Below are positions 49,753 through 57,492 of a DNA stretch of 64,000 bases, one piece after another. The notes beneath the pieces are model-generated. The model had not been told where the DNA came from. It searched no databases and was given only the letters and a program-made list of their open reading frames with translations. Made by a program: the position numbers and the translations under genes. The stretch is taken from positions 376,873 to 440,872 of the forward strand of contig JAWKTZ010000010.1 in NCBI GenBank assembly GCA_041398845.1. Direction: 5' to 3'. Every line of letters begins with the position of its first letter. Positions within the stretch are counted from its first letter, which is position 1. This DNA comes from Fuerstiella sp041398845 (GTDB taxonomy: Bacteria > Planctomycetota > Planctomycetia > Planctomycetales > Planctomycetaceae).

Positions 49753-51618
49753 TCATTCCGCAACGTGTCCGGTCGAAATCAGGATCAGGGCGAACAGGAT
49801 GACGGCGATCAGGACCGTGGTGAGTTGCAGCATGCGGCTGATTCTTTCGTAAACGGCATTGGTTTCGCGAGCGGTTGAGTTCCAGTCGACCAGTTTGCTG
49901 CATTGCATCAGCTTGCGAAACACGCTGACCGTGAACGCCTGCTCGTCGGCTCGCTGCCCGGTGGCGGCAAAGTAACAACCGCTCACCGGCCAGCAGAATT
50001 CTGCTCCAGCCTCTGACCCCGCATAGGAATGGCGAACAACGTCACTCAGGCGGTCGCACAGTCGATGTCGACTGAGACACACAAGACGGTACAACTGGAA
50101 GTTGCCAACGGCTTCCAGATTGTGGTCGCGCCGAAACAACTGGTACGCGTTGTCCTCAACCGCCTGACAGGCCTGGTGAACCAGAGCGTCCATTGTATCG
50201 GCGGCCGGAAGGCACCACGGTGACGGCAGACCTTTTCCGATCCGGTTGCGTTCGCACACTTCGATTCCAAAACGCTGAACCAGTTTCAGAAACCCGGGCT
50301 GCTGTTCCATTCCTCCCACCAGAATGATCGTGTGAGCTCGCTGTTGCAGACTGATCGCAATGGTTCTGTTGTCGGCAGCCACAGCGGACTGCAGAGCGAC
50401 CGATGATTCATCGCCGGCGGTGATCAGATGCTGGGGCAGAAACGACAGCAGGCCGTTGATTCCGACGTCCGGTCGCCGAATGCGTCGCAGCAGGCGACAC
50501 ACAGCCTGCAGTCTGAAGTTGGCGGCGGCACGTTCCTCTGCGGTTGCAGCCACAGGATTGTCTGACTGCGGCATTCGACCGTTCAGTGACACCTGTCCCG
50601 CAGTAGGGCATGCCAGAAAAATGGCCTGACGTGAGGCAAACCAGACCAGCGCGGCATCTCCTTCGGGAACGGCGGCGACATCGAACGGCAAACCGGACGA
50701 TGTCATGACGGACTGAGCCACCTCGGCATCGGGAGTTCCCACCACAAGATAAACGGGAATGCTGTGCAGGTCGAAGCCGCAGCGCTTGAGTTCCTTCAGT
50801 CCTGCGTCCCATGCCGCCTGGATGTCGTCATCGCCAGCACGAGCCTTCTGCATTCTGAGACGAATCAGTTTCTTCAGCAGCAGCGGAGCGGCCACCACAA
50901 CGGCGGCCGTGACCATCGTCAGTAGCCAATGCGTGGTCGCCCATGATGCAAAGGCAGACAGGCTGCCCAGACGTTTCAGCGTTGGCAGAAGCACGGCGGC
51001 CAGCGAGGCCAGCATCAGCAGTCGGATGCAGACATTCAGCAGTTGGGAGCGTCCGTTGAGTGGTTCGGCGGTCGGTGCGGGATCGGAATGAATCGGCAGC
51101 GGCGTGGTGGCTGGCTCCGTCATCAGAGATTCAAAGGTTGTCGTCAGCCACTCTTTCAGTTTCGGCGACACCTTGTCCGGCTGATCACGATTCCGATGAT
51201 GCCGCCACGAGCCGCGAAACCCCAGAACAACCGTCAGATAAAAGACTTCCAGGGCATCACGACACGACGTTTCGGCGGCCTGTCGAGCTCGTTCGAAGAA
51301 CTCCGAGCCGGCGTGTTCAGGGGCGATGCCGGTCAGCTCCACTTCCAGCAGATCGTCGCTCCAGCGATCCGCTTCGTCCCATGCACACCCGTGCACGAGG
51401 ACTTCGTCGATCCATGCAATCATGGCGTACCTGGCCAGAGACCAGTCGTTTTTCCATATTTCCGACTGACCCAGCGTCAGATCCAGTCGCTGCAGTTCGG
51501 CGATGATGGCATCGCGGGCTTCCTGATAATCCGGATCCAGTCCCTGCTCTGACCGATCCAGCACGTCGATCACGCATTCGAACAACGGATCCAGTCGGTT
51601 GGCAAATTTGAAGTTCAT
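49753..51618 (-). CDS. DotU/TssL-domain protein fused to a degenerate IcmF/TssM-like domain
   Basis: A 621-residue membrane protein. Residues 1-165 are DotU/TssL (IcmH): YAMIAWIDEVLVHGCAWDEA, EFFERARQAAETSCRDALEV and FYLTVVLGFRGSWRHHRNR. Two membrane segments (CIRLLMLASLAAVLLPTL and WLLTMVTAAVVVAAPLLLKK) lead to an IcmF-like part: SIPVYLVVGTPDAEVAQSVM sits where TssM has a P-loop but lacks GKT/S, AIFLACPTAG sits where Walker B is, and RRPDVGINGLLSFLP matches the IcmF RRxxxGVNGVL word. The C-terminus has one further hydrophobic helix (TTVLIAVILFALILISTG). DotU-IcmF pairs form the inner-membrane core of type VI and IVb secretion. Here they are fused and linked to HlyD/M50 export genes, with no other T6SS gene in view. 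Confidence 0.8.
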   Translation of the reverse strand: MNFKFANRLDPLFECVIDVLDRSEQGLDPDYQEARDAIIAELQRLDLTLGQSEIWKNDWSLARYAMIAWIDEVLVHGCAWDEADRWSDDLLEVELTGIAPEHAGSEFFERARQAAETSCRDALEVFYLTVVLGFRGSWRHHRNRDQPDKVSPKLKEWLTTTFESLMTEPATTPLPIHSDPAPTAEPLNGRSQLLNVCIRLLMLASLAAVLLPTLKRLGSLSAFASWATTHWLLTMVTAAVVVAAPLLLKKLIRLRMQKARAGDDDIQAAWDAGLKELKRCGFDLHSIPVYLVVGTPDAEVAQSVMTSSGLPFDVAAVPEGDAALVWFASRQAIFLACPTAGQVSLNGRMPQSDNPVAATAEERAAANFRLQAVCRLLRRIRRPDVGINGLLSFLPQHLITAGDESSVALQSAVAADNRTIAISLQQRAHTIILVGGMEQQPGFLKLVQRFGIEVCERNRIGKGLPSPWCLPAADTMDALVHQACQAVEDNAYQLFRRDHNLEAVGNFQLYRLVCLSRHRLCDRLSDVVRHSYAGSEAGAEFCWPVSGCYFAATGQRADEQAFTVSVFRKLMQCSKLVDWNSTARETNAVYERISRMLQLTTVLIAVILFALILISTGHVAE

Positions 51619-51624
51619 GAAGGG

Positions 51625-53778
51625 CTAACGTCCGAAAAACGCCGGAAAGTTGCGTCGCAAAGCTCCTGTCAGTCGCTGTCCGACAGAAACATTCCTGCCC
51701 GAAATTCTGACCATACCGACTGCATAATAGGATGGTCGGAATTCGACCGCCGAATCGTCCGCAATCAGTGTACTGCGAAACATCGCGCTGTGGGACGACT
51801 GTCTTTCCAGAAGACCTCGACTCACAAGCTGCGGCGGAATCTGATGATCGTCGATGGCCGCCATATCCACAACGGTTGTCCGCAGTTGCTGGCGACTTCC
51901 GTTGGAAAGAAAGACGTCGGCTGACACACCGCGTTTCACATAAGCCGCTTCGCTTTCGTCCACAAATGCCAGCACCTTGACAGTGAGAGGGCGTCCCACA
52001 AAGCCCAGCAGCGTGCCACGTTCCAGCAGGGCGTTCCGATTGTCCGGATCCAGCGGCAGTCCGGACCATGTGGCCAGTTCTGCTCCGGTTGCCGAGGGAG
52101 GAACGGGGGGCGGTGGCAGTAATGTTCCGGCAACGGTCGTTACTACGTCCAGTTTGGATACTTTGCCATGCAAGGCTTCCAATTGAGCTTCCAGGGCATG
52201 CACGGCTTCGGCGGCTGTGGCAAGGTCTCGCGGAGCGGAATCGGCCGGCATCCGTCGCAGTTCGTCGAGCAGAATGGTCTGCTGGCTGAGTTCTGCCTGC
52301 AGTCGACGGACGGCAACCTGAGTGTTGACGTCAGAAAGTTGAGCCACTTTGTCAGTTGGCTGCAGCAGTGTTCCATAGGCAGCCGCCGACCTCAGTTCTC
52401 CGGGTTCCGTCACGTACACCGCTTCGCCATCAGGAACAAGGACGCACGGAGCGGTCACGCGATAGGGATATTCGAAGCGCAGCACCAGCATCAGCGCTGC
52501 GAAAAGCAACACCAGACGCAGTCCGGTGAGCAGTCTCTGCCCCGTGTTCTGCGACAGAGCCCACGTATTCTTCAGGAACATCGCAAAAGGAATGGCCAGA
52601 AAACTCAGAAACACAAGCACAGCCAGAATCGAACCCAGCGACTGCTGTTCGATATCGGCGGCAACCGCCAGCACCAGTCTGACAATGGCCACGGCAACGA
52701 AGATTCGATAAACCGCTGCCGCGAGTCCATACACGGTGATCAGCAGTCGGGCTTTCTGAAAACTGTCGGCGACCTGAGAACGAATTCCGAACAGGATGCG
52801 TCTGGCCAGTTGCCCTGTCCGTTCAGAAGCCTGCTGGTACAGATTTGGAATGGCGACAAAATCGGCCAGCAGAAAATAGCCATCGAACCGCAGCAGCGGA
52901 TTGGCGTTGAACAGCACGGTCGTGGCCGTACACAGCAGAATGGTGCTGGTCAGCAGCACTTTCAGAAAGCCATCGGCGACCACCGTCCATGCCAGCATGC
53001 ACAGCGCCGCGATCGTCAGTTCGACAACAATCCCGGCCGCCGTCACACTCATGCGCTGGCGTCGAGGCAGCGACCACGAATCAGAAACGTCTGTAAACAA
53101 CACGGGCGTCAGAATCAGAAACATGACTCCACAGCTTCGACAGCGTGCTGAGTAATGATGGCAGGCCACGGCATGCCCGAATTCATGAAGCCCCTTGATC
53201 ACACAGAACACCAGAAAGACGACCGGCAGACTGTGTCGTGTGATGAGCGTGCTGAGATCCGGCAGGCTTTGAGTGAATTCGCGGAAATGAACAATCATCA
53301 GTCCGGATGCCACAATCCACAGCAGGCCCACAATTGCGGCAAACAGACGAGTGAACAGCAGCGACGTCCAGGGCTGGATCCATGTCAGGAATGACGTCGG
53401 ATCGACCAGAGGAATCTGAATCGAAAACAGACCGCTCAGCCGTGACAGCCATGATCGGCTCTGGCTGCGCTGCCGTTGCTGCAGCACTGGCTGCGATGCT
53501 CCCCATGTCGTTCCCAGGACAAGCTGCTGCTGAATCAGTCGCTGCAGAAACGACGTCAGTTGCTGAGTGGATATGCGAAAATCAGGAAACTGAAGCTGAA
53601 GCTGATGACACCATTCGGTGGCCGCCGTTGATCCATCAAGGCGAATAGCGGCGAAGTATTCGTGATCGTTCAGAAACGTGTATTCGGAATTCAACGGATC
53701 ATTCACGATCCAGCCGCCCCCTTCGTGAGGTCTGGCCTGCAGATCCGGTCGCCACTTCCAGGGAATCACGTCCGACAC
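51625..53778 (-). CDS. PqqD-like/M50 site-2 protease/HlyD-like fusion membrane protein
   Basis: A 717-residue protein. Residues 20-88 are PqqD-like (WIVNDPLNSEYTFLNDHEYF). Then an M50 metalloprotease core with about ten membrane helices: HEFGHA (H198, E199, H202) and the second ligand in NPLLRFDGYFLLADF, plus PVLFTDVSDSWSLPRRQR. Residues about 440-700 are a HlyD/biotinyl-lipoyl-like region with a coiled coil (LQAELSQQTILLDELRRM) and VGRPLTVKVLAFVDESEAAY. The layout is that of planctomycete putative peptide zinc metalloproteases (YydH-like). It lies six bases before the DotU-IcmF gene. The protease may trim exported peptides; the HlyD part would contact a TolC channel. Confidence 0.85.
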   Translation of the reverse strand: MSDVIPWKWRPDLQARPHEGGGWIVNDPLNSEYTFLNDHEYFAAIRLDGSTAATEWCHQLQLQFPDFRISTQQLTSFLQRLIQQQLVLGTTWGASQPVLQQRQRSQSRSWLSRLSGLFSIQIPLVDPTSFLTWIQPWTSLLFTRLFAAIVGLLWIVASGLMIVHFREFTQSLPDLSTLITRHSLPVVFLVFCVIKGLHEFGHAVACHHYSARCRSCGVMFLILTPVLFTDVSDSWSLPRRQRMSVTAAGIVVELTIAALCMLAWTVVADGFLKVLLTSTILLCTATTVLFNANPLLRFDGYFLLADFVAIPNLYQQASERTGQLARRILFGIRSQVADSFQKARLLITVYGLAAAVYRIFVAVAIVRLVLAVAADIEQQSLGSILAVLVFLSFLAIPFAMFLKNTWALSQNTGQRLLTGLRLVLLFAALMLVLRFEYPYRVTAPCVLVPDGEAVYVTEPGELRSAAAYGTLLQPTDKVAQLSDVNTQVAVRRLQAELSQQTILLDELRRMPADSAPRDLATAAEAVHALEAQLEALHGKVSKLDVVTTVAGTLLPPPPVPPSATGAELATWSGLPLDPDNRNALLERGTLLGFVGRPLTVKVLAFVDESEAAYVKRGVSADVFLSNGSRQQLRTTVVDMAAIDDHQIPPQLVSRGLLERQSSHSAMFRSTLIADDSAVEFRPSYYAVGMVRISGRNVSVGQRLTGALRRNFPAFFGR

Positions 53779-53872
53779 TTCAACGCTCCTTCACCGTCTG
53801 TTGCGGGATGCCAGCCGTTGCCGCATAGGACCCGCTGAAGATTTCCAATTTCTTCCAACGACCGTGAGCTGA

Positions 53873-55000
53873 TTACCGTGATTCGATCGGTGATCGTGAG
53901 CCAATCTGTGCGGCCGACGACGACACGTCAATGGTCATTTCGCCGGCCATGCCGGGCAGAATCAGCAGATCCGGATTGTCGAATTCGGCCCAGACTCGAA
54001 CCCGCTGATTCACCGGATCGACTTCCGGAACCACATACGTGACAACTCCGCGAATCGATTCTGCGTCCGGAAGAATGGTGGGAAACCGGATGGACACATC
54101 AGATCCCACAAGCGGTTTGGTGACATGGCGAGCTTCCACAAAGCCTTCCAGTCGCAGTTTATTCAGATTGATGATCTTCAGAATGGCCGTCCCCTTGTCG
54201 ACCCATTCGCCAGGTCGGCGGTGGACTTCCGCGACCACTCCGGACAGCGGAGCGTTGACGAAGCGCTGTTCGAGCAGAAGTCGGGCGGCCGTGACGTCCT
54301 GCAGTTTCGCATCGACAGTCATGCGACTGAATTCGGTGTTGTGCCGTTCCTGTTTCAGCAACAGTTCAAACCGCGCGATGGAAGCTCGTTGTTCTTCCCG
54401 TTCGGCGGCATGAACCAGCGGCTGCAGAGCCGTGACGGTGTGATCGGATCGAGCCTGTTCGACCTGAAGTTCTCCTTTGCGAGCCACCGCCTGCAGTTGT
54501 TCAAACTGAGAATCCGAAACGCTCAGACGATGCTTGGTTCTGGCCTTGATCGCGCGGTCCAGTTCGGCTTTGGCGGCGTCACGTTCGGTTTCTGCAATCT
54601 GAATTCCAAAGGTTTCGTTGGCCTGCTGCTGCGCGATATCCAGAGTGGCCTGAATGCGACCCAGTCCCTTTGTGGCGACCTCCAGTGCCGCCTGAGCTGT
54701 GTCGACCGGCAGCGAATTCTCTGACTGAAACAGGGCCGCCCGGTGATTCAGTTCGGCCGTTTCAACCGCCAGTGCCTGTTGCGACGAATCGAGTGCAGCA
54801 ATTCGCTGACCTGCCACAACGGATTCGCCTTCACTGACCGTCACGGATTCCAGTCGCCCGGAATCCGCTGCGGCGACATCGCGATGGTCAATCAGCAGCA
54901 CCGTGACCGGACTGACCTGAATGGCTTCGCCTCCGCAGGCGTCTGCCAATGGGAGCGCGGCCACCAGAAAAATCATCGGCAGGTTTGAGTTGTTCATCAT
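53873..55000 (-). CDS. HlyD/RND-type periplasmic adaptor
   Basis: A 375-residue secreted adaptor. A Sec signal MMNNSNLPMIFLVAALPLAD precedes a lipoyl-type half (VTVSEGESVVAGQRIAALDS), a long alpha-helical hairpin (residues 90-240), the second lipoyl half (FVNAPLSGVVAEVHRRPGEW) and a beta-barrel (VRVWAEFDNPDLLILPGMAG). Adaptors of this family bridge an inner-membrane partner to a TolC channel. It lies in one operon with the GAF-HlyD gene (46 bp) and the M50-HlyD gene (94 bp). The leader 55003-55040 is rich in GGGGCCC-type words that could form a local hairpin. Confidence 0.9.
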   Translation of the reverse strand: MMNNSNLPMIFLVAALPLADACGGEAIQVSPVTVLLIDHRDVAAADSGRLESVTVSEGESVVAGQRIAALDSSQQALAVETAELNHRAALFQSENSLPVDTAQAALEVATKGLGRIQATLDIAQQQANETFGIQIAETERDAAKAELDRAIKARTKHRLSVSDSQFEQLQAVARKGELQVEQARSDHTVTALQPLVHAAEREEQRASIARFELLLKQERHNTEFSRMTVDAKLQDVTAARLLLEQRFVNAPLSGVVAEVHRRPGEWVDKGTAILKIINLNKLRLEGFVEARHVTKPLVGSDVSIRFPTILPDAESIRGVVTYVVPEVDPVNQRVRVWAEFDNPDLLILPGMAGEMTIDVSSSAAQIGSRSPIESR

Positions 55001-55046
55001 GGTTCTTCCGGCCCCCTTTGGGGAGGGCCCCTTTCCAGGGTTGATG

Positions 55047-56987
55047 TCACATCCAGCCGAACCAGAGTTCCCGGCCGAATTCGATCACTTCTCGAAACAG
55101 GATAAAGCCTGTGGTGGCCTGTCCGCAATGTATTCTGGCAGTGACCGACGTTCCGACGGTCAATTCCTCCACGGCAACTTCGGGAACCGGCACCGTTCCG
55201 CGACAGAACCAGACCTGATTCTGTTCCTGAATATAGTCATCCATGCTCTGCAGAGTCGAATCGACGGCGATCTCCGGTGCGAGTCGCGAATAGAAGCGCA
55301 CACGCGGTGTCTGAGCATCCTGCATGGCGTCACGCACATAGCCGACAAGTCGATCCGGGATCTGAAGCTGAAGTTCCCACGGACTGTTCGTCGGCACAAT
55401 CTCAAACAGAATCTGACCGCGACGAACCGGCCGCGACAACAGTTCATCTCGCAGATTGGAACGCAGTGTTAGACCGTTGGTCGTTGATGTCAGTGTCAGC
55501 CGGTGATGATGAGCATTAAGCAACTGAAGCTGTGTCCGCAGATCCTCAATCCGCTGTTCTGAGGCCGCCTCGCTGGTCGGAAGTCCGCGATCATCCTGAG
55601 CCTGCAGGGTTCGGGAACGCTTGAGAGCGGCCAGCCGGGTTTCTTCCGTCCGCAGACTTCCCAGAGTCCTCTGCAGTTCCAGTTCCAGATCTTCGTCACG
55701 AATGCGCAGCAGTTCGGTGCCGGCTTTCACAACCGACTGATTATCGACAGACAGGGATTCCACAACACCGTCAGCCGGAGCAAACACGCGGACTCGGTTT
55801 TGTGGAAACGCGTGTCCGGGCACTTCCAGTTCGAAATCCCGTTTCCACAGCAACAGCACCGCCAGAACTGTCATGATTGACAGAACAATGATGCTTCTTC
55901 TCAGCAGCCGCTTCTGCCAGACAAGCTTTGGCTGGCGGAAACAGTTGGTCAGCAGTTGCTGCACATGATTGCTGATGTGATGCATCGCTTCACCGGCAGG
56001 AGTCTCCGGCGAAAACGATTCCAGAAGCAGCGCATGATGGTCCGTCGACTTCTTTCCGGAGACACTTTCCCCCTTGATGGGAAGAAGCTGCACGTATCGC
56101 GTGCCGTGCAGCTTCAGTGTTCGCAGACTTTCGCGAGACACAGCGGGCTCGGACGACACATCAATCCACCGGCGTCCCTGCTTGCTCGCCAGCAACTCTT
56201 TGGTGGCGGCCTGAATGGCTCGCGCTGTGTCTGAGGCACGTTCGACTGCTGCTGAGCCGGATACACCCAGCAGCGTCCAGCGCCGGCGACCGTCACGTCT
56301 GAGCAGCGAGACGCGATCGACAGACAACGCCGCTCGAAGCTCATTGACCAGCACCAGTGCTCGATCACTGTCAGACTTCCGGCGATAGAGCAGATGAGTG
56401 GCTCCGGCCAGGGAATTGCTGATGGCCAACTGACGTTTGGCATCGGACAACAGAACTCGACGATAAAGATCGGCCAGACAGTCCACGACGGCCGCTGTGG
56501 CTTCGGTCAACAGCCGCGATGCTTCCTGGCCGGCCGCAAGGCGGACTTCCAGCATAATGGCTTCCTCAGGCACAAGCTGTGACATGGCCAGCAGTGCGGG
56601 ACCATGTCGAACGTCCGGCTGCTCGCCGGTGGACTGCTTGTTCGAAGGCTGCTCGTTCGAAGGCTGCTCGTTCGAAGGCTGCTCGTTCGAAGGCTGCTCG
56701 GTGGTCGGCAGCTTCTGTGCGGGCACGGTGGCGGTCGCTTCACGTTGTTCGACATAGCTCTGTATTGCCGCCAGCATGGCCTCATCATCGTGAACGCAGC
56801 GGCCTTCCTGAATGAGTCGGCGCGATGACTTTGAGCCGGTCAACCAGACAGAACATCCGTCCACCGGTGCCAGACAGCGCAGAGCCGCAGCGGCGGCAGG
56901 AAACACAATGGCCGGCGATTGTGAATCGCGAACCATCCGTTCGACATGCAGCAGTTCGGTTTCAAATCGTGAAAGTTCCGGATTCAT
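55047..56987 (-). CDS. GAF domain-HlyD fusion membrane adaptor
   Basis: A 646-residue protein, first gene of the export operon. The cytoplasmic N-terminus (residues 1-350) holds GAF-like sensory folds around CSVWLTGSKSSRRLIQEGRC and VSLLRRDGRRRWTLLGVSGS, linked by a low-complexity PSNEQ tract (15-bp repeat, four copies). One membrane helix (IIVLSIMTVLAVLLL) follows at about 365. The periplasmic HlyD domain has VFAPADGVVESLSVDNQSVV, a coiled coil (RTLGSLRTEETRLAALKRSR) and VRRGQILFEIVP. A GAF sensor fused to an adaptor suggests export control by a small ligand; this is inference. Start ATG 56987; the TolC-like gene is divergent. Confidence 0.88.
   Translation of the reverse strand: MNPELSRFETELLHVERMVRDSQSPAIVFPAAAAALRCLAPVDGCSVWLTGSKSSRRLIQEGRCVHDDEAMLAAIQSYVEQREATATVPAQKLPTTEQPSNEQPSNEQPSNEQPSNKQSTGEQPDVRHGPALLAMSQLVPEEAIMLEVRLAAGQEASRLLTEATAAVVDCLADLYRRVLLSDAKRQLAISNSLAGATHLLYRRKSDSDRALVLVNELRAALSVDRVSLLRRDGRRRWTLLGVSGSAAVERASDTARAIQAATKELLASKQGRRWIDVSSEPAVSRESLRTLKLHGTRYVQLLPIKGESVSGKKSTDHHALLLESFSPETPAGEAMHHISNHVQQLLTNCFRQPKLVWQKRLLRRSIIVLSIMTVLAVLLLWKRDFELEVPGHAFPQNRVRVFAPADGVVESLSVDNQSVVKAGTELLRIRDEDLELELQRTLGSLRTEETRLAALKRSRTLQAQDDRGLPTSEAASEQRIEDLRTQLQLLNAHHHRLTLTSTTNGLTLRSNLRDELLSRPVRRGQILFEIVPTNSPWELQLQIPDRLVGYVRDAMQDAQTPRVRFYSRLAPEIAVDSTLQSMDDYIQEQNQVWFCRGTVPVPEVAVEELTVGTSVTARIHCGQATTGFILFREVIEFGRELWFGWM
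56641..56700. repeat. 15-bp tandem repeat, four exact units
   Basis: TTCGAAGGCTGCTCG is repeated exactly four times inside the GAF-HlyD gene and encodes PSNEQ units on the minus strand, within a flexible linker. As the unit is a multiple of three, copy-number change would keep the frame. Partial units flank it on both sides. Confidence 0.95.
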
Positions 56988-57492
56988 ACGCGTCCTTGGG
57001 CGAGCGGCAGATGAGTTCTTACCTGCCGCAGTGGATTTCGCCAGAGAGCCTTCGAGAAAAGGGAATTCCGGCGAATTCCACGACGGTCACTCTTCACGTG
57101 CCGCTCGCCTTTAACCCCGCAGATCGTATGGCACAAGGTCAACAACGCAACGTTCAATACCGAAAACTCAACGCACCTCAACACGTCGCTGCCCGTTCTG
57201 ACCGGTCTGTGAAACAGGGCAATTAACGCCGTGCTGGGAATCGCGGCTGATGACGGTTGCGAACGTGAATTTATCTGTACGCGAGTTCACTCCCGGGTGC
57301 GGACTGCGGCCATTTCCGCCGATCGCCCACAGATACCTCAGTTTACCTGACCGTCAGCCTCTTCGAAATTGGAACGACAGGAAGATTCTGTGTAACCGGC
57401 AACGTCGAATGTCGATGCTCAGATGAGAACGCCCACCTTTTGTATCGAGGGCCACTCGGGAGTTCTCGGCGACTGTGTCACAGGAAGCAACG
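56988..57492. other. Divergent intergenic region of the export cluster
   Basis: About 505 bp between the GAF-HlyD start and the TolC-like start. A minus-strand frame at 56984-57184 (66 codons, overlapping the ATG of the GAF-HlyD gene) has no protein-like features and is not called. Divergent promoters are expected. No operator or hairpin was clear. Confidence 0.5.

Noticed and set aside
55003..55040. GGGGCCC-rich hairpin before the HlyD start
   Set aside because: Several alternative pairings are possible and the stretch is short; no clear regulatory logic.
56984..57184. Short minus-strand frame overlapping the GAF-HlyD start codon
   Set aside because: No signal, no recognisable motif, composition unlike neighbours; the four-base overlap alone is weak evidence.
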